A stretch of 64,000 bases of DNA from an uncultured Actinomycetes bacterium (lineage in GTDB: Bacteria; Actinomycetota; Actinomycetes; S36-B12; UBA10799): the NCBI GenBank assembly GCA_946803585.1, contig CAMPEQ010000008.1:62001-126000 (forward strand). The letters are read 5' to 3'. Position 1 is the stretch's first letter; each line of letters opens with the position of its first letter. Below the pieces are notes generated by a model. That model ran no database searches. It saw only the letters and a program-made list of their open reading frames with translations, and was not told the DNA's origin. Shown here piece by piece: positions 51,654 to 61,193 of this stretch. A program made the translations under genes and the position numbers.

Positions 51654-53425
51654 TGTCATCAACGCCAAGCTTCCTCACCAGTCCCCCGCGCTTCGTCTTC
51701 TTCACTGGCAAAGGTGGAGTTGGAAAGACATCCGTCGCATGTGCAACATCGATCTACCTCGCGAGACGCAACAAGCGGGTGCTGCTCGTCAGCACTGATC
51801 CCGCCTCGAATGTGGGTCAGGTCTTCGCCACCTCTATTGGCAACACTGTGACACCGATTGACCAGGTCCCGGGGCTCTCGGCGCTAGAGATCGATCCGGA
51901 GGAAGCAGCCGAGGCCTACCGGGAACGAATCATCGGCCCCGTGCGCGGGCTACTTCCAGAGAAGGAACTCGCGACCATTACCGAGAGCCTGTCTGGGTCA
52001 TGCACGACTGAGATCGCCTCGTTCGATGAGTTCACCGGGCTGCTATCCGATGACGGGGCTTACGCCGACTACGACCACATTGTCTTTGACACCGCGCCGA
52101 CCGGACACACAATTCGCCTCCTGCAGTTACCGGGGTCGTGGTCGGACTTCCTAGAAACCGGAAAGGGCGACGCATCATGTCTAGGACCTATGTCAGGGCT
52201 AGACAAGCATCGAGCCGTCTACGCACAAGCCGTGGCCGCGCTCACCGATCCGAGCCTGACTCGAATGGTCTTGGTTGCGCGGGCACAATCCTCAACTCTC
52301 ACCGAGGTTGAACGAACCCATCGAGAGCTAGCCGAGCTAGGGATCACCGAAGAGTTCCTCGTCGTTAACGGCGTCCTTCCCGCGGCCGCGCAGACTGATC
52401 CACTCAGTACCTCTGTTGGCGATCGGGAGGCCTCGGCCCTAGCCGCGATGCCGCAAGCGGTCGCACGACTTCCCCGCGACCTCATCGAGCTGAAGTCCCA
52501 GAACATGGTGGGCATCAGCGCATTGGAATCCCTGTTCGAAGCCGAGATTGATGACCGAGAAGGCCCCACCAGTTCGGACATTGAGACTGCGTCGGCGGAT
52601 GCCCCCTTAAGCGACCTGGTCGACGCGTTGGCCCAAGATGATCACGGACTGATTCTGTGTATGGGAAAGGGCGGGGTAGGTAAGACCACCATCGCCTCAG
52701 CAGTCGCAGTGGAGTTGGCGCGGCGGGGGAACCGAGTCCACCTGACCACCACAGACCCCGCTGCTCACCTCAACGAGGTCCTTGCCGAACAGGTCGACGG
52801 ACTACGCGTCTCACGGATTGATCCCGAGCAAGCCACTGTTGAGTACCGCGAGCACGTGATGGCAACAAAAGGTAAAGACCTAGATGACACTGGTCGTGCA
52901 GCACTTGCCGAAGACCTGATGTCGCCCTGCACCGAAGAAGTCGCGGTCTTTGGCCAGTTCTCTAAGGTCGTCCACCAGTCCCGCCGAGAGTTCGTCGTCG
53001 TTGATACTGCCCCGACAGGGCACACCCTGCTCTTGCTTGATGCGGCTGGCTCGTATCACCGGGAGATCGCTCGACAGATGGGTGACGCCACCACGTTCAC
53101 AACCCCCATGATGCGGTTACAAGATCCTGCTCACACCAAAGTGATTCTCGTGACGCTGGCAGAGACAACACCGGTCTTGGAAGCCGAGGAACTACAACGA
53201 GATCTTCGGCGGGCGAGCATCAATCCGTGGGCATGGGTCATCAACAACTCGATCGCGGCCGCCCAGCCTGAGTCAGGATTCCTGCAGAAGCGCGCGCAAG
53301 CAGAAATTGCGCAAATCGCTCGCGTCGAGCAAGAAGCCGACCGGATAGCTATCGTTGCGCTACTTCCAACCGAACCGATCAATGCGCAGAGTTTGCTAGC
53401 GCTGAGTCAACCCGTGCCCAAGTGA
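51653..53425 (+). CDS. arsA: Arsenite-stimulated pump ATPase ArsA
   Basis: 590 residues, two fused nucleotide-binding halves, each with the GKGGVGKT P-loop (start of the protein and about residue 340) and a DTAPTGHT signature. The three metalloid-binding cysteines are present at Cys117, Cys176 and Cys426, next to the E. coli positions 113, 172 and 422. It powers an ArsB or Acr3 pump, but neither is in the window. Coupled to arsD. Confidence 0.95.
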   Translation: MSSTPSFLTSPPRFVFFTGKGGVGKTSVACATSIYLARRNKRVLLVSTDPASNVGQVFATSIGNTVTPIDQVPGLSALEIDPEEAAEAYRERIIGPVRGLLPEKELATITESLSGSCTTEIASFDEFTGLLSDDGAYADYDHIVFDTAPTGHTIRLLQLPGSWSDFLETGKGDASCLGPMSGLDKHRAVYAQAVAALTDPSLTRMVLVARAQSSTLTEVERTHRELAELGITEEFLVVNGVLPAAAQTDPLSTSVGDREASALAAMPQAVARLPRDLIELKSQNMVGISALESLFEAEIDDREGPTSSDIETASADAPLSDLVDALAQDDHGLILCMGKGGVGKTTIASAVAVELARRGNRVHLTTTDPAAHLNEVLAEQVDGLRVSRIDPEQATVEYREHVMATKGKDLDDTGRAALAEDLMSPCTEEVAVFGQFSKVVHQSRREFVVVDTAPTGHTLLLLDAAGSYHREIARQMGDATTFTTPMMRLQDPAHTKVILVTLAETTPVLEAEELQRDLRRASINPWAWVINNSIAAAQPESGFLQKRAQAEIAQIARVEQEADRIAIVALLPTEPINAQSLLALSQPVPK

Positions 53426-53490
53426 GCCAGGCAGGTGACCTACCCACCCGCTAAGAAGCGAAGGCGAAGCTAGCCGGGCAGACTCGGAGT

Positions 53491-54147
53491 ATGGGTCCAT
53501 TGCGTTCGAGAAGCGTCCTCGGGGCTGTTGCCGCCCTCGCAACTGCGGGAATGGTCCTTACGGGATGCTCCACCGGCGCTGAGCCAGCCGACACGGAGGC
53601 GACTGCCGATACGGCGACGGACACCAGCCAGTCCGCAGGTAGCTGGCAGATTGACTCGAACTACCAAGTTGATTACTCCGTCGTCGACTCCGCTTTACGT
53701 ATTCAGTTTCAACTCAGCAACAACAATCGTGGCTGGATGGGTGTTGCCTTTAATGACTTCGAGTTCCCTGCCGACACAGTCATCGCGTGGTACGACCAAA
53801 CATCAGGGTCGGCGACCTGCTGGGATGCCTACAATCCTGGAATCCCTACGTTGCCCAGTTTCCCTGCACCTGTCCAGGACACCGATCCGGTTCTCCGGAT
53901 ACAGGGTGGCTCGCCGTTGAACAACAAAGACAACGTACGCCTCGTATCGGCAGATGTGTCCGACGGAGTTACGACCATCGTGTGCGAGCGCGACCTCATC
54001 ACTGGCGACATCTTTGACAGGCAGTTCAGGACTGGTGGGACCTTCGCGGTCTGGGGTGCCTATAACTCCGAGCTCGGGTTCATCAACGAGAACGGCGCTG
54101 CGCAGCCGACGTGGACTAAGGACGCGACAGACACCTGGCGGCTATGA
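53491..54147 (+). CDS. DOMON-domain lipoprotein
   Basis: 218 residues. Lipobox LTGCS at about residue 25, an Ala/Thr/Asp linker to residue 48, then a DOMON-like beta-sandwich of about 160 residues (IDSNYQVDYSV, NNRGWMGVAFNDFEF, DTVIAWYD, FAVWGAYNSELGFINENG). DOMON domains bind haem or sugars in extracellular electron-transfer proteins. There are two Cys in the domain (TCWDAYN and IVCERDL). No redox partner is adjacent. Confidence 0.78.
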   Translation: MGPLRSRSVLGAVAALATAGMVLTGCSTGAEPADTEATADTATDTSQSAGSWQIDSNYQVDYSVVDSALRIQFQLSNNNRGWMGVAFNDFEFPADTVIAWYDQTSGSATCWDAYNPGIPTLPSFPAPVQDTDPVLRIQGGSPLNNKDNVRLVSADVSDGVTTIVCERDLITGDIFDRQFRTGGTFAVWGAYNSELGFINENGAAQPTWTKDATDTWRL

Positions 54148-54205
54148 GATCGACCAGTGCCTAATCGCTAGTGACGGCCTGAACGTCGGAACACGTCCCG
54201 CTGCC

Positions 54206-55453
54206 CTAGGGCTCATCCCATCGGTTTGTCAGCAAGAGCAGCGCCTGCATCCGGATGGTATCGCCGAAGTAGTCGGTGACAACTGGGAACTGCTGGCCCG
54301 TGATGGTTCGCCAGAGCTTGTTGAGCCAACCACTCGATGAGCCCTTCGCGACCATCGCGTTGACAGCAAACGGAGCGGTGAAAGCTAGATTGGAGTAGTT
54401 GGCGTAGGCCTTACCGGGGCGGCCATTCTTAACGAAGTATCCGGCCTTGATCTTCTTCGGATTGCGCTTCGTTGTCTTCTTAATCCAGCGGAGCTGCTTA
54501 CGCTGAGCCTTCACTAGAGATTTGCGGCCTTGAAGGAGATAGGCGCTAGCAATCCTCCACGGGGTCCGGCAGGCGTTGTAGTTGAGGTCGCCATCGTGCT
54601 TGGTCTCCAGATAGGTACCCCGAACAGGTACCCATCGACCCGACTTCTTCCGGACCATGAAATCGGGCAGAACTGGGCTCTTACTCTTGGGACGCATACC
54701 CTGCCGCGCGATCGCTACGGTTGTTCTGTATGTCCGACGCCAGGCACTGGAGTTAGCGGGGTCGGCCCGCGCGAATGCGAGCAAATGACTCAACATGAAA
54801 TCTGATGTCCGAGTGTGCCTGGCATCCTTGCCGCGCGCCCAATCGCCGGGAGTCAAGTTGCCGTATTTTGCGTTGACGTCGTGGCGCAAGATGTCATTCA
54901 TGACCGCCAAGCCTTGCCCTCGATAGTTGATTGGACCGCTCGACCCCCACCGCTTGTGGGCCAATAGCAAGCCGTAGGCGATATCCATATCGCCATCGGT
55001 GGCGGAATCGGAGCCGCGAACATCAACCATCCTGCCGTCGCGCAGAACCTGCTTCCAGGCCATGAGGTGTGACGCGTTCACGCTTGGGTGCGCCCGGTAA
55101 TACCGGTAGAGGTCGTCGAATAGTTCGCGTTCGGAAAACTGAGCGGAGAGGACCATGCCCCAGCCCTGGCCCTCGGATACCGACGATGGTTGGTTGTTGT
55201 GTTTAACCCACGTGCCCTGACCACCATCAGTGCGCAGGTAGGTCGCCTTCCAGGCGGCCCAGTGTTCGGCGATGACCTCACCTTTACGACCTGCCGTCAC
55301 TTTAGGAAAGGCAACTCGAGATGCGGGCGAAGCAGAGGGTTCTAGGAGGCGCTGGTCATCTGTTGCCGCAGCAGCAACGACGGGCGCCCCTCCTACAAGA
55401 ACCAAGGCAGCAACGATGAGAGACAACCAGGATCTCGCCCACGAACGGACCAT
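54206..55453 (-). CDS. Secreted glycoside hydrolase family 8
   Basis: The ATG at 55453 has GGGAGG eight bases upstream. The 415-residue product begins with a signal peptide (SWLSLIVAALVLVGGAPVVAAA) and is a GH8 (alpha/alpha)6 barrel: SEGQGWGM with the general acid Glu94 and ATDGDMDIAYGLLLAHKRW with Asp153, both hallmarks of the family. Substrates in GH8 are cellulose, chitosan, lichenan or xylan; which one is not determined here. No cellulose synthase gene is nearby, so a bcsZ role is not suggested. Converges on the DOMON gene. Confidence 0.9.
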   Translation of the reverse strand: MVRSWARSWLSLIVAALVLVGGAPVVAAAATDDQRLLEPSASPASRVAFPKVTAGRKGEVIAEHWAAWKATYLRTDGGQGTWVKHNNQPSSVSEGQGWGMVLSAQFSERELFDDLYRYYRAHPSVNASHLMAWKQVLRDGRMVDVRGSDSATDGDMDIAYGLLLAHKRWGSSGPINYRGQGLAVMNDILRHDVNAKYGNLTPGDWARGKDARHTRTSDFMLSHLLAFARADPANSSAWRRTYRTTVAIARQGMRPKSKSPVLPDFMVRKKSGRWVPVRGTYLETKHDGDLNYNACRTPWRIASAYLLQGRKSLVKAQRKQLRWIKKTTKRNPKKIKAGYFVKNGRPGKAYANYSNLAFTAPFAVNAMVAKGSSSGWLNKLWRTITGQQFPVVTDYFGDTIRMQALLLLTNRWDEP

Positions 55454-55561
55454 GAGCAGCACCTCCCTGCCTTGGAGAACATAGACCCGATCCCCGCTAG
55501 ATCGACCACCGAACTACAGTGAGCTTTACTACACCTCACCCTACCTAGCCCAGAGTGCCTG

Positions 55562-55567
55562 TAGAAT
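55562..55567 (+). promoter_or_regulatory. -10 box TAGAAT, leaderless start
   Basis: TAGAAT is seven bases before the ATG at 55575 and there is no ribosome-binding site; same arrangement as at 7931. Confidence 0.5.
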
Positions 55568-55574
55568 CAGTTGA

Positions 55575-56117
55575 ATGGCTCAAACTGAACTAGCACCCGT
55601 GGTCCGAGCTCAAATCGATACTGAACGCCTCACCATTCGGCCTGTTTTGGCCACTGATGTGGCCTCCCTCACGGCAATTCTCCGCCAGCCGAGTGTAGCC
55701 CGATGGTGGTTTGACTACGACGCGAAGCGGGTTCGCGAAGCCTTCGTCGAGAGCAACGACGACTACCCCTTCACCGTTGAGTTCCGGGGCGAGACTGTTG
55801 GGCTCATCAAGTACGCCGAGACTCAAGACGCTGACTATCGCTGCGCCAAGCTCGACATCTTTCTCGGCGAGCAGGCCCAAGGCAAGGGCCTTGGTCAGGA
55901 GGTCCTGACCGGGATGCTCGGCTACCTGTTTGACGACATCGGCCACCACCGCGTCACGATCGCGCCCCGCCTCGACAATGAGCGCGCGGCGACCACCTAC
56001 GAGCGCGTCGGGTTTCGAACCGTCGGCGTCCTGCGCCAGTTCGAGCGGTCTCCCGACGACCAATGGCACGACGGCCTACTCATGGAGATGGTGGCTGATC
56101 AGTTCACTGCCGCATAG
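55575..56117 (+). CDS. GNAT acetyltransferase, RimJ / AAC(6')-like
   Basis: 180 residues. The acetyl-CoA-binding region is EQAQGKGLGQEVLTGMLGYLF, and the end NERAATTYERVGFRTVGV is usual for the family. The start TERLTIRPVLATDVASL matches RimJ/RimL and 6'-aminoglycoside acetyltransferase relatives. Which amine is acetylated cannot be decided; resistance should not be inferred from this alone. Confidence 0.82.
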   Translation: MAQTELAPVVRAQIDTERLTIRPVLATDVASLTAILRQPSVARWWFDYDAKRVREAFVESNDDYPFTVEFRGETVGLIKYAETQDADYRCAKLDIFLGEQAQGKGLGQEVLTGMLGYLFDDIGHHRVTIAPRLDNERAATTYERVGFRTVGVLRQFERSPDDQWHDGLLMEMVADQFTAA

Positions 56118-56153
56118 TCGCGCCTTGGACGTGCCCGCGTGCTGACTAGCTTG

Positions 56154-57713
56154 TCATAGCGCCATGTGGGTTCCTCGACCCGCAACAATCGTCGCCGAAA
56201 CCCGCATAGAGCTCAAGGCTTTGCCAGCTCCCGAGGTGTCGGACTGCGAGGCCAACGGGTCATCATCGAGTAACACGATGTCGCCTCGCCCGCCAACGCG
56301 CAGCCGCTGACCGTCGACGCTAGCTGCAAGCGCCTGCCGCGAATCCAGCGACTGTGCCGGGTTCCAAGCAGCTCGCTCGTCGCCCGACCTATGGACCGCA
56401 GCAGCCATTGCTAGCCAGGGATCCAGTGGTGCAACAGGCGCATCAGAACCGAAGGCAAGCTGCGCGCCTGCCTCGATCAACGAGCGGAATACGAAGGTTC
56501 GTTCCTGTCGGTCCAGCCACATCATGTGGGTAGCGTCGCGATCGTCGATGAGGTGAGCTGGTTGAACACTTGCCCTCACCCCGAGTTTGGCGAATCGGGC
56601 CAAGTCCGAATACCCGATCAGCTGAGCGTGCTCGAGTGATCCCCGAGCTCCAGTCCGCTCGATCGCGTCCAGCGCGCTAGTGACCGCGGCGTCGCCGATC
56701 GCGTGCAACGCCACCTCAAGGCCATTGCGGTTCGCGAGCTCACATAGCTCGTTGAGTTCCTCGTTCGAGTAGTTGAGCACGCCGGTCCAGCCCGGCGGGG
56801 AGCTTGCCTCGGAATAGGGATCGCAGCAGTGCGCCGTGGCAGTGTTGAGGGAACCGTCAAAGATGACCTTCAACGGGCCCATCGTGGCCAGGCCACTCGT
56901 CCCGGCAATGGCACGGCCGGTCCGCAAGCCTGCGCTGATCGCCGCATCGACGCTATCGGGATAGACAGCAGTCCGGACCCGAAGCGCATCGATGCCCTCG
57001 GTGAAGTGCTCCGCCCAATACGAGGGACCCGCCTCGAACTCCATGTCAGTGATGCCGACGACGCCTCTTGAACTCGCACTGGCAACCACTCGCCGGAGTT
57101 TGGATGAGCCCGATGCTTCTACTGGCTCCATCGCCTCGACCTTGGCGACAATGTCGAACCACTCGGTCTCCACCAGCAACCCAGAAACCGGACCGACACC
57201 GCACAGTCTTTGGGCAGCGGAGTTCAGCCACGCACTGTGTAGGTCACCACTGATCAACACGACCGGGACGCGACCGGTGACAGCGTCAAGCTCAGCGGAT
57301 GTGGGACGACGGGTCCAACTAGTCGCACGATATCCGAAGCCGACCACAGGTTTGGCGCTGTCGTGCGCGGCAGCTCTCTGGAGGTAGGAATCAACGATGG
57401 AGGTCACGCCCTCCGGATCGCGCGCACTGCTGACGTCGAGCCGACCAACAGTCATCGCCCACTGCTGCATGTGCACGTGGGCATCCCATAGTCCCGGGAT
57501 CGCCCATCGCCCATCGGCATCGAGCTCCTCTTCGCCAGGCGATCGAGGTAGCTCGCGTCCGATCTCCACGATCTTCCCTCGGCTGATTCTCAGATCCAGT
57601 AGATCAGCGGGACCCTGTGCCGGGTAGGTGGCTGTCGATGCGCGGCCGAATACGCGGGGGCTATCCAAATCCACGACCCGAGCCCTGCGAATAAGTAAAC
57701 CCTCTGGTGGCAC
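56154..57713 (-). CDS. Amidohydrolase family 3 (YtcJ-like)
   Basis: 519 residues, GTG start. The metal-site motif DAHVHM is near residue 98, with later HAIGDAAV and AFGSDAPVAPLDPWLAMAAAV, as in the YtcJ/AepA group. Members hydrolyse amides or similar bonds; substrates are mostly unknown. No signal peptide. It converges on the GNAT gene with a 36-base gap. Confidence 0.85.
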   Translation of the reverse strand: MPPEGLLIRRARVVDLDSPRVFGRASTATYPAQGPADLLDLRISRGKIVEIGRELPRSPGEEELDADGRWAIPGLWDAHVHMQQWAMTVGRLDVSSARDPEGVTSIVDSYLQRAAAHDSAKPVVGFGYRATSWTRRPTSAELDAVTGRVPVVLISGDLHSAWLNSAAQRLCGVGPVSGLLVETEWFDIVAKVEAMEPVEASGSSKLRRVVASASSRGVVGITDMEFEAGPSYWAEHFTEGIDALRVRTAVYPDSVDAAISAGLRTGRAIAGTSGLATMGPLKVIFDGSLNTATAHCCDPYSEASSPPGWTGVLNYSNEELNELCELANRNGLEVALHAIGDAAVTSALDAIERTGARGSLEHAQLIGYSDLARFAKLGVRASVQPAHLIDDRDATHMMWLDRQERTFVFRSLIEAGAQLAFGSDAPVAPLDPWLAMAAAVHRSGDERAAWNPAQSLDSRQALAASVDGQRLRVGGRGDIVLLDDDPLASQSDTSGAGKALSSMRVSATIVAGRGTHMAL

Positions 57714-57791
57714 TGTTTACCTTCCGTCGAGTCGGGGCTAGCACCGCGTGGAGCCGACGAGACCCAGTGCCTCGCCGACGATTGTGTAGTA

Positions 57792-58220
57792 CTACTGCTT
57801 ACTGATCACCACATTGATCGCCGCCGCGTCCTTGCCTACCTCAGCGTATTGACCCTCGAGCTTCCCATCGGCTAGTCGGCCCTCAAAGGTCCCGTCATCA
57901 TCGACGATGAGGACGTTTCCATCCAACCCGACTACGCCGCTGAGCGTCTCCTTCTGCGGCTGCTCGCCTTCGCGCGTGTACTCCTTGAAACCGGCAAAGC
58001 CCTGACCATCGGCCTTCTCGATTACGACAGTCTGGTTGTCCCACGTCACCGCCACACCGCCCTCAAAGCCCGCGCCAGACTGGGTCCACGTTCCGACCAG
58101 ATCAGCGCCAGTGGGTGCTGTTACTGACGCGCTAGAAACGGGTGCGGTGTCGTCTGTTGCGCAACCCGCGAGGGCAATGACGGCGACAGCGGAGACGACT
58201 GCGGAGACAACTAGCTTCAT
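57792..58220 (-). CDS. Small lipoprotein, function unknown
   Basis: 142 residues. Lipobox LAGC at about residue 20 with AAGGGA before the ATG. The mature part has lipocalin-like or calycin-like strands (VGTWTQSGAGFEGGVAVTWD, DDGTFEGRLADGKLEGQYAEVG), suggesting a small-ligand barrel by inference. It is upstream of, and co-directional with, the amidohydrolase gene, but with a 78-base gap. Confidence 0.65.
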   Translation of the reverse strand: MKLVVSAVVSAVAVIALAGCATDDTAPVSSASVTAPTGADLVGTWTQSGAGFEGGVAVTWDNQTVVIEKADGQGFAGFKEYTREGEQPQKETLSGVVGLDGNVLIVDDDGTFEGRLADGKLEGQYAEVGKDAAAINVVISKQ

Positions 58221-58498
58221 TGGAATCCCTTGACGTAGGTAGGTGTGCGGATCTGATCGCCAACCCTACCGGCTAGCCCGACGCAAAAGCGCATATCTGA
58301 ATCCGCCGACTCCTTACAGCGCAACAGCGCGGTGAAAACTGGTCGCTCAGCGACAACAATCCACCGATACGTTGGCGCTGCCGCTTCAAACTGCCTAGAG
58401 CAGCCAATCCTCGAAGCTCATGCACCCTGCTTGGTTGCTGAGAGTCACGCGGGATCTACAGCGCGACTCGCTAGGTGGCGGACTGCATAATCAGGTGG

Positions 58499-59419
58499 AT
58501 GACTACCTGGGATCGAAAACACCGCGAGGTCTCCCGATCGAATCTCACCTCCGCCCGTCGGTGTGTCGCCACGGCTGTGGCTGTGACCGTCGTGGCATCG
58601 ATCGGAATCGCTGCGCCGAGCACCCAAGCTGTTGCGGTGCCATCGAAATCCCAACCGGCCACGCAGACCGGCTTCGTCAAGCCATTCGCCGGCGCACCCA
58701 AATACGAATCGGCCGCCCCGACACAGGCTCGGAGCGCAGGCGAGATTAACCAGCGACTTGGCCGCAAGCGCGCAGACGCGATCGCGGCAGAGATTGGTTT
58801 CCCCAAGAAAAAGACGTTCACCAAAAAGCAGTATCGCCAGCTGACCAGTGGTCGAGGAGTCGGTGGCACCGTCGATGCAGCCAAGCTCATTGATGCCAGC
58901 GTCCGAATCTTGACGCTACCCAGAAAGCGGGCTTCCCAGGCGCGCGGCGATCTGCGCGGACCGCGCAGTGTGCTCCCCAGCTACGGGCTCATGGTGAATA
59001 AGAAGGGACAGCTACAGAGTCCGGCCAACTCCACCGCCCCCACGAGGCAAATCAACTCACTACTAGTTCCAGGCGGCTACCTCGGTACCTGGTGCCGCGC
59101 TAACGGCGCTAAGAAGTCGCTGCGGGCGCTCTATCGATCGGCCTACACAATCGAGGCGATCTACGGCAACAAGTCTCAGCAGCAAGCGGGTGTTGCCCAA
59201 CTCGTGAAGAACCGAAAGCGCGGTGCGACAACCACCGTCGGAATGTCGATGGCGCCGCCGATCTGGATCGTGAACTTCGCCCTCATCTACATGATCAGTC
59301 CGGCCGATGCCGCGAGAATGCCAGCCAAATGGGCACCTATTCCAACGCGGGTCGCCCGAGCGATCAAGAAGAGCCCCACGGGCCAGGTCCGGTATAGCAA
59401 GTACGCCGCTGCCTTCTAG
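58499..59419 (+). CDS. Secreted protein, function unknown
   Basis: 306 residues from the ATG at 58499; an in-frame GTG at 58475 is less likely. N-terminal Arg-rich stretch then a signal core (ATAVAVTVVASIGIAAPSTQA). The mature protein is basic, with one clear Cys (TWCRANGAKKSLRALY), and hydrophobic stretches near the end (PPIWIVNFALIYMISP). No family is recognised. The Lys-rich character is shared with other exported proteins in this window. Confidence 0.6.
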   Translation: MTTWDRKHREVSRSNLTSARRCVATAVAVTVVASIGIAAPSTQAVAVPSKSQPATQTGFVKPFAGAPKYESAAPTQARSAGEINQRLGRKRADAIAAEIGFPKKKTFTKKQYRQLTSGRGVGGTVDAAKLIDASVRILTLPRKRASQARGDLRGPRSVLPSYGLMVNKKGQLQSPANSTAPTRQINSLLVPGGYLGTWCRANGAKKSLRALYRSAYTIEAIYGNKSQQQAGVAQLVKNRKRGATTTVGMSMAPPIWIVNFALIYMISPADAARMPAKWAPIPTRVARAIKKSPTGQVRYSKYAAAF

Positions 59420-59462
59420 AACGGGTCGCGTCCTACCTGCCGTTGGATCGCACCAAGCCCGC

Positions 59463-59954
59463 CTACGCTTCGGCTTCTCGCTTGAGGTTGGACAACGTCG
59501 TCTGGATGTTCCGTCGGTTATGGTCCGGGCGAGCACCAGGGATGATGACTTGCCCGATGCCTTTGATCACGCTGCCGCGTAGCCCGGATCGTTCATCAAT
59601 CCACTCCTCAGTCACCAGCGTTGTGTGACCATCCTGCTCGAACGTGTAGCGCCACGTCGAGATCTTGAATACCCCAACAGCGACCGCAAACTCGAACAGC
59701 GAGCCACGGTCTGCGCGGGTAACCGAGCAAACCGTCGACCACCGAATGACGCCTCGCTTGTTCTGACCCACAAAGCGATCACCCACCCGAAGCGGTCCTT
59801 GCGATGCTCTGAGACGTGCGCCAGTCGCTTCCGGAGACCATTCACCCATCCTGGCGACATCGGCAACTAGGTCGTAGAGAGCCGTCGCCCAGGCCTCGAT
59901 CTGAATCGATTCTGAGACCGTGGCCTGGCGTTCGTGGCACCTGTCGTCTTCCAT
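59463..59954 (-). CDS. SRPBCC / polyketide-cyclase-like protein
   Basis: 163 residues from the ATG at 59954; an upstream start exists at 59987. One START-like helix-grip domain: ATALYDLVADVARMGEWSP, GDRFVGQNKRG, FEFAVAVGVFKISTWRYTFE. These bind hydrophobic ligands; most bacterial members have no known substrate. It converges on the previous gene. Confidence 0.82.
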   Translation of the reverse strand: MEDDRCHERQATVSESIQIEAWATALYDLVADVARMGEWSPEATGARLRASQGPLRVGDRFVGQNKRGVIRWSTVCSVTRADRGSLFEFAVAVGVFKISTWRYTFEQDGHTTLVTEEWIDERSGLRGSVIKGIGQVIIPGARPDHNRRNIQTTLSNLKREAEA

Positions 59955-60182
59955 CTCGGTATCCGTCCTTACTAGGCGTTTGCCCACTGGGCGTAGGGGT
60001 TGGTTCCAAGGAGCGCCGGACCCGTTGGTGGTTTCTATCGGTCGGCGGCCCTCTCAGTGATAACTGAATCACCCCGCGAACTATTATTCAGCATCAAGGA
60101 AACCAGGAATCGACAACACGTGTCACACGCCACATCAGTCGTGAAGAGTTGCATCCCAACCTGAACTTGCAAGAATCGGCTG

Positions 60183-61100
60183 ATGGCCGACTCACCCGGG
60201 AGGACCAAGTACGACTGGTTCAAGTACCCAGATGACTGGGAGGTAGTCCGGGAATCCCACGTGGGCAGATGGCTGTCTGAGGTTGAGTTCCGATTACCAG
60301 ACGGCAGCCGCTACCTGTGGAATGCCCGCCGTAACCACAAGCACTTCCCGGCCCAGGCATTGGACGAGGACTACAAACCGCGGGTCTGGGTGTCCAAGTG
60401 GGCCAGTGTGCTCTGGGTTCCCAGCAGCATGACTTGGTGGGTTTCTTGGACATTCATCGTTGGGTCGATCTTCTTCATGGTCGGTACCGGTCCCGGAGCA
60501 AACGACTTCAGCGCCACGTGGCTGATCGTGTTGCCACTGATCGGCTCCGTCCTCTACACCGTGGGCTGTTTTGTGGGCTTCTGGCAGGTGGGCAGTTCAT
60601 CGACGAATGCTGCCAAGCCCGCCCCACGCCGAAGAATCTTGTGGTGGGCACCCCATCGTCTCGACTGGGTAGCGGCGGCCATCATGCTGATCGGAGCCAT
60701 CGACTTCACGGTGATGACCGTTATCCCGTTCTTCGGACTGACAAGCGTGAGCGACAATCGTGACCTGATCTGGTCCCCAGATATCTTCGGCTGTCTCTGC
60801 TTCAACCTGTCTAGTCTGCTGTCAGTGTTGGAAGCCCGAGGTGGCAAGTGGGGACGCGACATTCGAGCCCGAGATTGGTGGATCAGCAACGGCAACATGA
60901 TCGGCAGCATGCTGTTCGGACTGTCCGCTGCGGCTGCCTGGGTATTGCCAAACAACCAACTGTGGGATCTCTCCCTATCGAACCAAGGCACGTGGTGGGG
61001 CGCAGGCTGCTTCCTGCTCGCCGCAATCTGGTTGCTTCCTGAGGCAAAGGAAGCAACCGACCAGCAGGCAGATGTCGTCGAACGGGAGTCCACGGCTTAG
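60183..61100 (+). CDS. Trp-rich multipass membrane protein, long paralogue of 45042
   Basis: 305 residues. A soluble N-terminal part of about 70 residues, rich in Trp, Tyr and Arg (WFKYPDDWEVVRESHVGRWL), precedes about six helices. Its C-terminal half matches the shorter protein at 45042 in order and wording of motifs (NMIGSMLFGLSA; TWWGAGCFLLAAIWLLP). Function unknown. The NERD-helicase gene follows after 93 bases on the same strand. Confidence 0.65.
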   Translation: MADSPGRTKYDWFKYPDDWEVVRESHVGRWLSEVEFRLPDGSRYLWNARRNHKHFPAQALDEDYKPRVWVSKWASVLWVPSSMTWWVSWTFIVGSIFFMVGTGPGANDFSATWLIVLPLIGSVLYTVGCFVGFWQVGSSSTNAAKPAPRRRILWWAPHRLDWVAAAIMLIGAIDFTVMTVIPFFGLTSVSDNRDLIWSPDIFGCLCFNLSSLLSVLEARGGKWGRDIRARDWWISNGNMIGSMLFGLSAAAAWVLPNNQLWDLSLSNQGTWWGAGCFLLAAIWLLPEAKEATDQQADVVERESTA

Positions 61101-61193
61101 CCCTCGACATTCCGATGGACAGCCCTAGTGCGGTGTTCCGTTGTAGATCAAGCTCCCCGTGCGATCGCGCAACTTCTACGACAGACTCCTCAT

